Shown here: in pieces, positions 48,001-60,400 of the stretch | Numbering within the stretch: position 1 is the first letter of the stretch | How the letters are laid out: each line of letters opens with the position of its first letter | Assembly: GCF_963966145.1 (NCBI RefSeq) | Contig: NC_091055.1 | Span: forward strand, 8,928,001 to 8,992,000 | Direction of reading: 5' to 3' | DNA: 64,000 bases | Origin: Tenebrio molitor | Taxonomy: Eukaryota > Arthropoda > Insecta > Coleoptera > Tenebrionidae | The notes under the pieces: generated by a model | The model's input: only the letters and a program-made list of their open reading frames with translations | Databases searched by the model: none | What the model was told of the DNA's origin: nothing | Program-made: the position numbers and the translations under genes

Positions 48001-49257
48001 GCACATTTTAATAAGTCAAAATAAGAAACCTTTTTGTTGACTTCCAGAAGACGCTTAACTAATTTTTTATCTGTACTACCAAACAAATAATGCTCTAAAA
48101 CAACCAGTGAATTTACTTGTAGCCAAACTTGCGTAAAAAATATGTTTTCTTCATCTCTCTCCAACTCGTTTAACAATTGATTAATATAGGCAGCAATTTC
48201 ATTTGAAAGACTACTGTTTTTAATGACGAAGATTAATTTTTCGTCAAGACATTTTTCTAAGGCGGTCTGAAAAAATAAATTTAAATACAGTCATTAACTT
48301 TTTTTCTTGGAGAGTAACCTTAAAAATATTTCCAGTTAATAATGCATTTTCAATACTTGCTAAATGTTTATCGAGAGATCTGATTTGTTCCCGCGTCATG
48401 CGATATTTGGAAGGATTATGTAAAATACTTTTAACAGACCTCCAATACAATGACCAATGTTCTTTTAATACAGCATGTGAAGAGAATAGACTATCAAAAG
48501 TCAACAAACAAACTAACAATTCTGCTAAGCAATCCAGTAATTCCTAAAATGCAAATTTTAATTTTTGGCACTACAGATATTTTTTAATTACTGGAAAACA
48601 AGCATTAGAGCGTATTGCATTGTGGTCTTTGCCTAAGATAGCGCACAATTGTTGGAATAATAAAGTGATAACTTGATGGCAGCGTTCAATAAAACAATTG
48701 ACTTTTTGTAATACTTCAACAATGGACGAAACTGACTCTAAATTCTCCCAAGTTGTATTTTTTCCTATAACATATTTTCTAATTTGGAATAGAAGAACCA
48801 AAGTCAATTTCCTACCTTCTCCATAGAAAACAAATATTGCATAATAACCTCGAGCCTCCTCAACCAACAAATTTATTTCTTCACATATTGAAGATAAACT
48901 TGCTAATATTCTGCTTAGCAATTTATGATCAGAGTGCACTAAATGCAGCAAAGAAATATTTTCACTCCTGGAACTCTAGGATAATTTTCATTTCAACAAC
49001 ACTGACACTGTTCGTAATTTTACTAACCTGTAGCAAGATGGGCTCTAGTCGTACGTTTAGGTTATTTGGTAATTTTTCTTTAAAATTACATAAATCTACA
49101 GTGTACTTATCCAAAAAATTACCATACTGGAGTAATTGCACCTCTCCAATTATTCCTACAAATGATATTTATCAAATTGTGTGAAACTTAGGTTATGTCG
49201 CTTACTATGAGTTTCCGCATTTAATTTTTTTTCCGCTACATTTTTTGGTTCAAGCAT
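45092..49257 (-). CDS. WASHC4: WASH complex subunit 4 (SWIP)
   Basis: SWIP is a core subunit of the WASH complex, which drives Arp2/3 actin assembly on endosomes for cargo sorting. Fifteen exons (high to low): 49206-49257, 49028-49155, 48816-48975, 48592-48764, 48319-48543, 48030-48266, 47804-47980, 47422-47754, 47284-47368, 46993-47231, 46613-46944, 46209-46438, 45894-46154, 45200-45792, 45092-45148, giving 1,093 aa against about 1,170 in vertebrates. Diagnostic stretches include LEQGLDVLEIMRNINVFV, NNKHLNTINISHVANSIRTH, IMNTTVNFTYQFL, FMFDEHIKSRL, GYIRLIRSGG and FYIIVPPLTINFVEHSL. The last exon (EFQLLYYSFSSARIFF) matches the conserved C-terminus, though the vertebrate acidic tail is missing. 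The third intron (48765-48815) is 51 nt, in-frame and stop-free; removing it restores the family length. Exon 12 ends at a duplicated donor. Confidence 0.94.
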
Positions 49258-49765
49258 TTTATTAATTTATGCTGCAAGCACGATTTATTTTAATGAATAC
49301 ACATTCTGTCAACTGAAATATTTTACAGACGTTTAATTTTTAAATGAAAAATAATAACTTTAATACCATGCAATTGCCAACTTAGCAACGTTGCTGTTGA
49401 TGAAGAAACAACACAACAAAGCCAGTGGCGTGCTCAAATTAATGTTGCGCACAATTTCGGTGAAATTGAAATGTTTTAATCGTAGTAATAACTACCAATA
49501 CTACGATGAATAAATTTAGAGTTGCTCGCGAAATAAAAAAAAGCAAATAAAGATAATTGAGAAACAAATTTAATAATCTCTAATGTATCTAGATATTACA
49601 CACTATTTATTGGTACTACTGCTACGTAACCTAATTGATACCTCGAGTAATATTTGCATAATATAAAATAGTATAGGTAATATACAAATTAGTTAATTTT
49701 ATCAATAGACTAAAACACTACTTTGGTTCTAAATAAAACGTAATATATCGTAAATAGGCTTGATT
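49258..49765. other. Upstream of WASHC4
   Basis: AT-rich sequence expected to contain the WASHC4 promoter and 5' UTR. No coding or repeat signal recognised. Confidence 0.45.
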
Positions 49766-49972
49766 TTAATTGGTCCCATGTCCGTTTTCGTTCTTCTTGT
49801 CATTGTCCTGCTTAGAGTGTTGTCCTTCGCCTTTCTGTTTCTGCTTGTAAAGACGTTTCAGCAAAGCCAGTTTCTCTTTTCGTTGCCTTCTCTTCCTTCT
49901 TTGTCTTCTTCTTCTTCGTTTTTCGCGACGAGCCTCTCTTCTTGCATTTTCAAGCTCATATTCGTCTCTCAT
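49766..49972 (-). CDS. Arginine-rich 68-aa ORF, unknown
   Basis: Not recognised. From an ATG at 49972 the frame runs 68 codons to TAA. The first half is almost entirely Arg, Lys, Gln and Glu (ARREARREKRRRRRQRRKRR), followed by an Asn/Gly/Lys tail ending NGHGTN. A TGA lies seven codons upstream in frame, so the piece is either a complete small ORF or a last exon entered within those 20 bases, where no good polypyrimidine tract is seen. Such composition suits a nuclear or nucleolar localisation signal, an RNA-binding tail or a heparin-binding tail. The plus strand is a purine-poor low-complexity run, so chance is also possible. Confidence 0.3.
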   Translation of the reverse strand: MRDEYELENARREARREKRRRRRQRRKRRQRKEKLALLKRLYKQKQKGEGQHSKQDNDKKNENGHGTN

Positions 49973-52674
49973 GACTTGCGAACGTAATATTCAATTTCTT
50001 TAACCGACAAACACCATCATTGAAATTTATCAAATACATATTTACATTTTAAATCAGTCTATTACAAAAATTCAGACATTTTGCAATCACTAATAATGTA
50101 TTATAATTGCAAATCAATTAGGCAGTATAAATAATTGACAGGAAAATGTGATTAGGTGCTAAATATGAGATTCATATTATACAATTCATTAATTTTGAGA
50201 ATATTTTATTTCTAAAATTTGATAATAGGTACGAAATTATACGAATTTCATGTTATTTTGTTGAACAAATTTGCAGTTGCAGGAAATAATTCTTTTTTAT
50301 GTTGTTACAACAAAAACAGTATGTGAATGTTGTTACACAGTCTAGGACTGGTTTTACAAACTGTGTAACAACATTCACATACTGTTATAAAACACGTGTT
50401 GATGTATCATTTATAAGGAGCAATTTTTAAAAAAATTTGTTACTACGGTAGAAGAAGAAAATTAAATGTTTGAGCAAAAACTTACCTTCAGTTCAAAGGA
50501 AGACCAGACTTTGAATGGTAATCGGAATGTACTGGCATGATAATTAATCGTCAAAACAATTTTGCCTTCTTCATAGAACAAAGCTTATGTTTTCGCTATC
50601 GTGCATGCTCTGAGAATTAGTAATCAAAGATAGCTAGGTATTACATATCCAAGAAGTTGCGAAACTAGTGCACATTTTTAATAAAAAAATGTTGATTGTT
50701 GAATATACAAAATTATTTCTGTTGATCAGAGAAATGAACGATCGATTTCTGTTTCAAAGTTATCTTGATGATGTCTTCAGTTTTTAAAAAAGTTCTAAAC
50801 GAAAAACATCATTTAGTTATCCGGTAAACAGTTTGGAGAAAAAATGTTGCTAAGACTAGAGTCTTGCGAAATTGGTTGAGATTTTATCGAACGACGTTGA
50901 ATCGAGAAAGATGAACTACCAAGGTTTAGCATCAAGTAACCTTAAACATTTTTGTTTTTTAAGATGCTGCTGGCATAACAAACATTTTATAAAATGTTAT
51001 GATCTACGCCAATGTTGCGAATATATAAATATTACTCCTACCAGACCGGATTAAACTAAACGATCCAAAAATAATCCAGGAAAGTTTACAGGTCTGATGC
51101 GTTTGTCCCGCGTTCATCGTGCAATTGTAAAAAAATCGACTCATCGCTGACGGATTGTCGATGACAGAATCCCTTTTTACGAAGCGATTATTGAAAATTC
51201 GATTTCCGGCCCAGTTTTAAAAATCACCCCACAACTTCCTTCTTTCTCTGGAAGCGTCACAGTTTATTTGGCAATTAAGTGCCGTTAATTACGATGGTGC
51301 GGCACCCACGCACGTTCCGATTAAGAAAAGATACATCAATTCAACACAAACAATGTATAAATGCGTTTTTGATTTACACACTTTCGATGAAGCTGTAAAA
51401 ATATTTGAAGGGATCGAAAACAATTAGTCATTTGTTTTGAGTTTTATTGTTTACGTGCGGCTATTTTAGGAATGTCGAAGAGGAAAACTGACTTTAATAT
51501 GGAGAGACCTGAAACATAAACCAAAAACTCGCACAATAAAAACAAAATTAGACCTGTGAAAATATACATCATGGCAGTGCGCGAACTCCCAATTCAGAAT
51601 TTTGTAAAACGCACAAATATTTTTTTCGAAAAATTTACGAGTTATGTTAAAATAAATATTTATGGTAATAATTAAACGGGATCTATTGAGAATATATAAT
51701 GAAAATATTTAGTGTCGGGGCACTTTGTGGTTCGGCAGGCGACCGTAGATAGGAGCGTTAAATTTAAACTCATATCTGGTCACAAAACAAGGGCACGTCG
51801 AGATGGATGCCATTTAATTAATCGCAGCTGTTTCGATACATCACGGGTGGATGATTTAGTCAAGAATTCATCGATGAAAACAGGAATTGGCAACATTTTG
51901 GAATTGTGAAAATGCGCATCGGGGAAAACAACCTTTGGGCAACATTAATAAAAACAAGTGTCGAGTCCGCATACGTTTAGCCCAATTTCGGGATGTTTTC
52001 GTCCAATTTGGCACAACAAATGGCGCTATTGATTTTCAGCGAGACCTACTTTTGTTACGTCACGCGAAACTGTCGCATCTAATCGCCTCCGGAGTCGGGA
52101 TTCTGCACTCCGGATGACGTGATAAACTAAACCCGTCACAAACAACTTATCAATCGGCTCCGGCGAAATAAAACACCTTTTAGATTGTGGAAAATTTATT
52201 TGTTAAACTATATAATTGAAACAAAATCATAATTTTAGAAGAATGGTGGAGACAAAACAATGTGAAAGACAAATTCGTAAAGTTCTAGATATTATATAGG
52301 TATCTTGAAATTTTACAATGGCCACTAATGTTTTTCTTATATAGTTAACTAATTATTTACTGCAACACGTAACGTGTCTGTCTCTAATTAGTAAGACTGT
52401 AAAACGATTTATGTAATTACTATTTATGCAGTTAGGGCGTGAGCTCCAGTTTTAAGATGTTGTCTGAGACTCGCGCGAGGAGCTGACGGTTTCGGAGGGC
52501 TCAGATCGGCCCTACCGGCTTCGACCGAGGATCGACAAAGGAATGTATCAAAGAGAGAAAAGATGCTGATTTGAGAGAAGTGGCGCGGGTCGCGTCAATC
52601 AAAAAACTGAAGTACAACCTTCCTATAACTTACAGTACACCATATAGTCTATGAAACGAGTGTAGAATAGTTGG
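49973..52674. other. Gene-free region downstream of Shal
   Basis: AT-rich, with no recognisable exon on either strand. A perfect 26-bp hairpin at 50315-50386 is listed separately. A GC-richer patch at about 52440-52610 is probably distal Shal 3' sequence. Confidence 0.5.
50315..50386. repeat. Perfect 26-bp stem hairpin with 20-nt loop
   Basis: The arm 50315-50340, starting AACAGTATGTGAATGTTGTT, is the exact reverse complement of 50361-50386. The loop is 50341-50360. The stem is AT-rich. It could be a small transposon relic or a transcribed hairpin; no flanking duplication was identified. Confidence 0.8.
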
Positions 52675-52680
52675 TTTATT
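52675..52680 (-). promoter_or_regulatory. Shal poly(A) signal
   Basis: TTTATT on the plus strand (AATAAA on the gene strand) lies about 170 nt past the Shal stop. Confidence 0.5.
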
Positions 52681-52846
52681 GTGTAAGTACGTACATAGAT
52701 CAATTGTCAGTTCATTTATCAGCTATATCACAATTTACACTACACACGTCAACACAATAGAATCGATGTTTGGAAAACGAAGAAAACGGAATCGCGACCG
52801 AGACGCAACCACAAGGCGGTAGATTGATATGTTCCGGTCGCCGTGT

Positions 52847-54678
52847 CTAAAAGGACGCCTCCACTAGATAAGTGCCGTCCATACCGCCGCCTGTTTGATT
52901 CGATTGCGCCGCCGAAGCTGCCGGCATGTACTTCCCGCAGGCCTGCTGGTACCTGCGGGGGCAGCAACGGCCACAACAGGACTGTATCAATCCTATGGAG
53001 ACCGCCGAGTGCGCGGGGCTCGCCATCGGAGAGGGCGAACCGGGTCTCTTGGGATGGCCGTTGTAGGGGACTTCCAACTCCACGAACTCGCGGTCGGTCG
53101 TCTTCTCCAAGCAGCGCAGCAGATGGTGGTGCTGCAATTCGAATATGTCCTCTTCTCTGTAGTTGTCGTCGAGTTCGATTCCAGATTCTTGGGCGGCCAA
53201 ACGTGCTTCAGCCGCTTTCTTTTTGCTGACGAAGGCCGCGCCGGATGACGCTTTAGCGATGCGAATGCGGGCCAGACGAGCTTTCTGGAAAACGAAATAA
53301 GCCGATTAGAAATCGAAATGAAAGAGAACTTTTCCGACTCACCCTTTGAGCTTTGCGTTTGTCTGCTCTTTGATTCTGGTGATAAATCCTGCTGAAATTG
53401 GAAACGATAACGGGTACCGGTAAGGCGATTACGAGTACACCACTGAGGGAACACACTCCTCCGACAATTTTTCCGGCTATGGTGGCCGGCACCATATCTC
53501 CGTATCTGTAAAAAGACAGAAAGGATGATCGATGAGTCGTCTTTCGAATGGTGGAAAGTTTACCCTAATGTCGTCATCGTCACGATCGTGTACCAAAAGG
53601 CAGCAGGGATGGAAGTAAAGTTGGTTTTGCCGACGTTCTTTTCGGCGTAAAACATAACCGTTGCGAAAATGATGATGGCCATGGCTAGAGAAAATACAAG
53701 AAAACCAAGTTCGGAAGCGCACGATTTGAGAGTGTAGCCCAAGATGCGTAGACCTTGGGAGTGACGCGAGAATTTGAAAATTCTGAAAACCCGGAAGACT
53801 CTCAGCGTAACGAAAGCACCAGAGACATCATCGTTGTCGGTGATGCCCAGGCCGATATAATAAGGTAGAATGGCCACAACATCGATTATGCTCATCACGG
53901 AGCGAACAAATTTGTACCGATTTGGGGCGGCAAACATTCGTAATAAATATTCAGCTGTGAAAATCATGACACAAGCGGTATCTAAGCAGAAGAATACGAT
54001 TTTGTATCTTTCGCCGCAAGGCAGAGAGCCAGCTCCACCAGGCCGACTCCCGCAGGGTACCGTCTCGACGACGTTGGCCATCACAGAAACAGCAATGAAG
54101 AAACCAGTTACGTAGTAGAATACTAGAGCGGCAGTCGAAGTGTGAGGGTTCTCGAAAGCCCTCCACATCTTCTGCCTGATGTTGGTCAGTTGTTGTAAAT
54201 TTTGGTCGCCGTTCTCGGAGAGCTTGTCATCCATGAGTCTCTCGGCATTTTCGCGTTTGCGATCCCTGTAATCCTCGTAACAGCAGTCGCCGATGACGTC
54301 CGGCAAGATCCCGAAGAACGCCAGCTCTTCGTCGTAGCTGGTGAGGCACTCGTGCTTCGGATAGTGCAATTTACCGGTCCGGTAGTAGTTGAGTATGTGT
54401 CTGAAAATGTCCGGATCGCGATCGAAGAAGTACTCTTTGCATTCTTCGTCGTAAAAGAATTCGCGCTCGTTGGAGCCGAGGAGGGTGTCAGGGTACTTCT
54501 CTAGGGTGTTTCGCCATGTCTCGAACCGCCGTCCCGACACGTTGATCAGCAGCTTCTCGTCGTCGGCCTTGCGTCGATCTTTGGGGATCGGCGGCGGCGG
54601 GAGCGGGTGCGTGGCGATGGGCACCCAGCCGATGGCCGCCGCCCGGGCAAATGGCAGCCAAGCGGCGACCGAGGCCAT
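52847..54678 (-). CDS. Shal: Shal (Kv4/KCND) voltage-gated potassium channel
   Basis: Shal channels carry the somatodendritic A-type K+ current in neurons. Three exons: 53564-54678, 53343-53505, 52847-53284, giving 571 aa. The N-terminus MASVAAWLPFARAAAIGWVP is the conserved Kv4 segment that binds KChIP partners. A T1 tetramerisation domain (about 40-140) follows, with the zinc motif H..C..CC (HECL, GDCCYED). Six membrane helices come next; S4 reads TLRVFRVFRIFKFSRHSQGL and the pore reads TMTTLGYGDMVP. A first intron of 58 nt splits the selectivity filter between TTLG and YGD; the second is also 58 nt. The C-terminus contains ELQHHHLLRCLEKTTDREFVE, the membrane-targeting dileucine segment of Kv4, and ends in MDGTYLVEASF. 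Conservation with fly Shal is extremely high, so identity is certain. Confidence 0.98.
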
Positions 54679-55600
54679 ACTGTGCGGCGGAATGTTCGCC
54701 CTGCTGGACTGTTATGCCACCGGGTCTGGGCCGATCGCTCACTCGCGCTCGTCGCACTTCACCGTGCTCTCCATTTCTCGCTTCGTAATCGGTCAAGATG
54801 TCGAGAAACGTCAAGATCGTCGAACGGACGCGTTGTGCACTCCGATCTGCCGCACTCTTTCTGCTGGTCGGGTTCGCAACAGTTCATAGCTGCTGGGTCG
54901 GTCGCGGGACTATTTCGGGCGCGAACACCTCCATGGTTACGCTCGCGGTTCCAACACTGCTCGCTGCAGTCGTCGCCGTCGTTATTGCGGTCCAGACGAC
55001 TGGGTTCGAACGACCGACGCCGACGTCCGCCGAGGCCCATGACGCATGACAGGCGCCGCCGCCGTCGCTGTCGTCGCGATCGATCCGACCTCCGATACGA
55101 CGACGTTCTACCCCTCGCACGCGCGTTCACACCCACGCGCCGAACAAAACAAAAACAAACAAAAAAAAAAAAACAAAACCAAAAAAATAAAACAACACAC
55201 TATATTTTAAATATTTCTTTAATCAACGCTATTTCTCTACAGAATCGTGTGTAGACTCGCGATCGCTCACGATTTACACTCTGATGGGATATGATATTGC
55301 CATTTTTACACGTTTTACTATTGCACTAAATTATTCTGGGTGGTGGTGACCGATCGATGGGTTGTGAAGAAACTTATTTATACAATACACAGCAGATGGG
55401 ATTCGTATGTCGTAGTAGCGTTCGATTCTGGAAATCTGGATTCTGACAACCCCCGGAACCTGACAAATCAGAGTAAAGTGCAACATCGTGCAAAACATTG
55501 TATGTAGTACACACAGTAGCGGGTGCGGCGACAATCTAATTTTATCGAAATTGCACAATTTTTATGAGAAATGAACGGCCGACAACCCGCTCGAAACGGC
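54679..55600 (-). promoter_or_regulatory. Shal 5' UTR / promoter region
   Basis: Immediately upstream of the Shal ATG the DNA is strikingly GC- and CpG-rich to about 55140, then turns A-rich. Long antisense open frames here are by-products of that composition. It most likely holds the Shal 5' UTR and core promoter; no TATA box is evident. Confidence 0.45.
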
Positions 55601-57405
55601 GAGGCGAGTTCTAACTCCGGTACCTGCCTGCGGTGGTGGAAGTATCGGTCGAAGGACTCGCCGCTCCGCGGAGTATTATGCTTTCGGTGAAGCTCTAACT
55701 AAAGACGACGTAAAGGACTAGAAAACAAAACGGTTACAGAAAAAAACACGTCTGTTATAAGTGCTGACTAGACTTAAACACGGTACATGTTGTAGTAAGG
55801 CATTTCGTGACCCCAACTCGTCGCCAGGATGAGGCGTTCGACGCTCTAGAACTGATAATACGTACATGGTACCGAACCTATAACGATGTCACAAGCGGCA
55901 TACAGGGAACAAAGTGAACATCGCCCGTGTACACCACCCTTACATCTTGCATGCAAATATAAAAAGAAACAAAGCCAACGCTCCGTGTACAGTTAGATTA
56001 TGTATTCATTTACAGAAAGACCATAGCAAAAGTGATCCCGACATTGCTGGGAATTATATATAAATACTTTTGTCTCGCAATATTTACATAGGAGATTTAA
56101 CAACCAGTACTATTAAATATGATTCTATTTTCACTGTCACAGACTTTCAATACAAATTTCTACGATGAAAAAGTAACAACAGATCTTCTCCCGATTATGT
56201 TAGTAAATATTGTCAAAACTTGCACTCTTGCGTCTTCGAAACGATGTCATTACTTTTTCCTCTCTCGAAAATTTTTCTTTTTCTTCAAAACAGAAATGCT
56301 TTACACTACTACAATATATTACAAGAAATAATTCGTAAAAAATATTTTTGGTACGTAGACTAGGTGCTCTTTTGGGCACTCTGCCAAATTTTATACCTAC
56401 CCCCGACTTTCAGAATCAACTATTCTTTACACAAAAAATACCAAATGGAAATGGAATTTTGTACATTATCAACTATTTCTAACGTACTGAAGTACAGATA
56501 CTTTCTTTTTGTTTGTGCTAAAATAGAAACTTTTGACTTTTTTTACCAAAATATAGCGTCATTTTGATATTTTACATTTTTTGTGAAGAAAGTTCAATTC
56601 TCTGTATTTGACCTGTATAACGACTCTTTGTTCTTTGATGAATTAACAGATCACAGATTAAACCAAATGATCACATTAATGCTATGATTAAAACTCAAAA
56701 CAAACTTAAAAACTAGATTTTTTTTCTATTCTAAACAAAATTTCAATCTCAATTACATAACCTAATAATAAAACAATTCTGAAAAATCTTAAAAAGTCTA
56801 TTCTAACAAAAAAAAAAAAACTTCCTTAAAACTACAATATAACAATTTGTCAGTTTGTATTTACAGGCAAATAAATACTTATCAATAAATAATTTTGAAC
56901 CAATTCAATGACTAGAAAATGAGGTAAAATACAGCCTTTGTTGAACGTAAACCATGATAACGGAATGTAAAGAGGTATGGATCGTTAAAAAAATTCGTTC
57001 CGTAATTATTATTTGATGATAACTTACATAATAATTTGTCACTCACCCTGGGGCAAGTCGAATTATAAATTTCGACTAAATAATACTGACTGGATCCACG
57101 GTACACGTAATCAAATAAATAAATAAATAAATAAAACGAATAAATAAATAAATAAAAAATACATTAACAATGGAAATAAAGATTGTAGTAACACATTTTT
57201 GGTGGATGATCGTATGCAGTAACCGAACACAACGTCTTGCCAATGAGATCACTCGAAAAGTTTCGTGAAGAGCAGGATTGAAGAAGAATTTTGTTCCACG
57301 GTCAAATACACAACTTGTCGGTGGGTCTACACTATATCTAAACTCTAGGAACGCCGTCACTGTCAAGTGTCACAGCATCAACAAATGGCGGTCACGGAAT
57401 GCATG
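55601..57405. other. Region between Shal and Onecut
   Basis: AT-rich and without a recognisable gene. It should include the Onecut 3' UTR, which could be long. A (AAAT)n microsatellite at about 57113-57162 is the only clear repeat. Confidence 0.45.
57113..57162. repeat. (AAAT)n microsatellite
   Basis: About ten AAAT units, interrupted once by AAAACG, lie in the presumed Onecut 3' UTR. Confidence 0.85.
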
Positions 57406-60400
57406 TCACAAGACATCTTCCTGATCGTCGATGTCATTGTCCAAATCTATATCCTGATCGGGATCGTCTTGCTCTAACCCCGGAGACATCTGTTGGTGGA
57501 GTATGGTCGTAGAAGCAGATTTGGGATCTTCATCCTTCCACTTGTCCATCGATCTTCTTCGGGCGTTCATAAAAAAGTTACCCACTGTCGTCGGCTCCAG
57601 ACCCAGTTGTCTAGCTATGGTAACCTGCATCTCCTTCGAAGGCCTTTTCGTTTCCTGCAATCGATGCCAAAGTGAGACGGTCCCGACGCCGGGCCGCAGA
57701 TTTACCTTAAAAATAGCCTGCAGAGTACGCCGTTGGAGGTCGGTGAAAACCAATCGGGGCTTCTTGGGTGTGGGTAGTTGCTCCGAACTGGTCGTATTCT
57801 CCTCTTTCCGTTTGCAACCTGCTCCAAAGAAATTTCTAAAGTGATCCGTGTTGCGCAACAAAATTGTCAGGAATCGAGATTCTTTCTCATATTACTACTA
57901 ATCACCGTGATGATTCACCATGGCAATAGCGAATGACGTAAATTGAAAAAGAATATCTATCGAAGGGTACCTAATAATCAAGATACTTACTGCCTCGTTG
58001 TGGGATCTGCGCAGCTGCAATAGAAAAATAACTAATATTAATCATAACTGCGATGGAAAAGTTGTAACGAAAGATGCACCGATGTAATTTTGATAAAGAG
58101 TGAAGTCTGTGACCCAATCTACCCCATCTAATAAATTTAATTTACTCTGATAACGTTACTGTTAATTAGCAACCTTAGCTAATCAAGTTTGTATTGAATT
58201 TCCTATTGGTCATTAATTCGCGAAATAGAAATTGGATTTTCTCTCACTCTGTCTTAATTGTCTGACTTGGTCAATGGGACGTTCCAAGATTAACTGTTCA
58301 TACGTCCAATTAAGTCCGTCATAATTTCCGAACAACGAATCCACTACCTACCGAATTACGGGAAAAAATAAGCCGACTCGATGGAAAATTATTCACGAAC
58401 AACAAGCCGAACCGGATCATCGAAACGTTTTTAATCGTGAATTGATCGCTTTTTCGTTAATCTAGGAAAGTCACTCGGCAAAAGAGAAAATGAGGGAAAT
58501 CACCAAAAGTGCCAAAAGTGTCTCCACCATGCATCACTCTCGAGACATCAATTTCAATTCTGATACGAGATGGGGTTGTAACAACAATCGGGCTATAATA
58601 AATAGTACATAGTACATAAAACATGCTACCAAGACTGAATGGATCAATTTGAATCGAATCCATGCAATATATATATATATTTTTATTATGAATCGACTAA
58701 CATAAATTCATGCAAAATTTTTTTCGCGATACATCGAGACAGACAGACAGCAAAACTCACAAGCACGAAGAGGAGGATGGTTTCCTTCGTTTGGGGTTGA
58801 CTGCCCTCACGTTTACATTGCGCATCTGGCAGTCTGCAATGAAACAAGAGAGAAGTCAACAATGACAACAAAACAATATCAGTCCAAAATGTCTTCTCAA
58901 TGCACACAACTCCTCTCAAAATTAATAATAAACAGAGTCTAATTTCACTTTCTCTTGAAAACATTATTATTTTAAGTCTGTCTCGATCGAATTTTTTGCC
59001 ATTAAATCGCACCAATCGGCACGATTCGTCAATATTATAAGCGCATTCGAATTTATCGATAGAAATTTATGTTATTTCGTACTGTATGCTTTAAAAGTGT
59101 ACTAACCCATGCCATTAAAACGGGAAGGGGGGAACTGTACAGGGAAATATCAGCCTGAAGTAAAAATCAATACTTTACCTATAGAAGAGTTTCTACACTA
59201 CATTCGACTAACCTGAACTTTACATCGATAAGATTAACATTCCCGGCGTATTTCTGTTAACGTTACGTTTTTTTTTTGGCAATCTATTAAAAATCAACCG
59301 TGAAATATTATTTTTTTAAATTATGACATTACGTAACTTTGTTTGTTCGTGTAAAACGACAACAAATTCAAAATTTAATAATTAATAATGATGACGCTGA
59401 GAATAAATTGGCAATTCGAATTTTTTTTACGTGCTCGAAGCGAACAGAGATAGTAGTAGTAGGTAGTATGTGGTAAAAAAATCTAAATTATACACGTGGA
59501 TGGAAACTTGAGGAATACAAACGAAAGTTTTTGACCACGGGAGAAAAATTGAAAGGATCGTCGAAATAACGACGAATTGTTATTTTTTTTAATGGCAAAA
59601 TACCGGTGTAACTGCAGTGAGTTAAAAGAAAAAACAAATTGGTTCGTGAAAAAAGTTAGAGAAAAATAAATAAGGGGTTTAATTAAAAATGAATTCTAAA
59701 GGAATAATGCGGTTGAAACAGCATGACGTGTTCTTTGTGGGTGATTTTTGTGTTTTAAACGTAATTATTTTAATTAACAAGGGTGTGCATATGTGTGTGA
59801 AGCCTAGCAAATGTGGTCGGGTATAAATGCCATGGTGTAAAAAAGTAAACGAGTGACGGGAAATGGATGGTTTCTTATTTTAGGCACATGTCCAGAGGTT
59901 TTAGAAGGTTTCACCGGTAACATTATAGCTTAGTCAGTTGAGAAAACGCGAAGAGATTAGAAGAAAACGCGGTGGGAATCTAAACGATAGTAGATGCAAT
60001 TGTTGTGAACGACCGCCAAATAATGGCACGAGAGCATTAAATTTCGTCCCGTCGGGTGCTTTGAAGGAATCTTGAATGAGTCGACCGTTTGTTAGAAAAA
60101 AATTGAGCAAAACTAGTTTGGCATCCTTTGAAGAGCGGCCTATAGAAACGACAAAGGGTTTATAAGGAATATGAAGGAACCCCTTGTGAAAGTTCAACGT
60201 ACGTCACGTCAGTGTGCCGCGTTCTAAATACAGGGTCGGTTTGCAATGTAGTATAGATAGGGTAGATAGGAGAAACAATTGTGCGAGGTGGCACCCGTCA
60301 TGTGGGTGTCGTCATTAATACAAACCTGCAAGACGCAGGGCGGACATTCTTTGAAATTCAGGTTCTTGTAGCCATTTCCACATCCTCCGAAACGTTTCTC

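Noticed and set aside
54470..55254. Long plus-strand ORFs opposite the Shal 5' region
   Set aside because: Composition-driven antisense shadows of GC-rich coding and UTR sequence.
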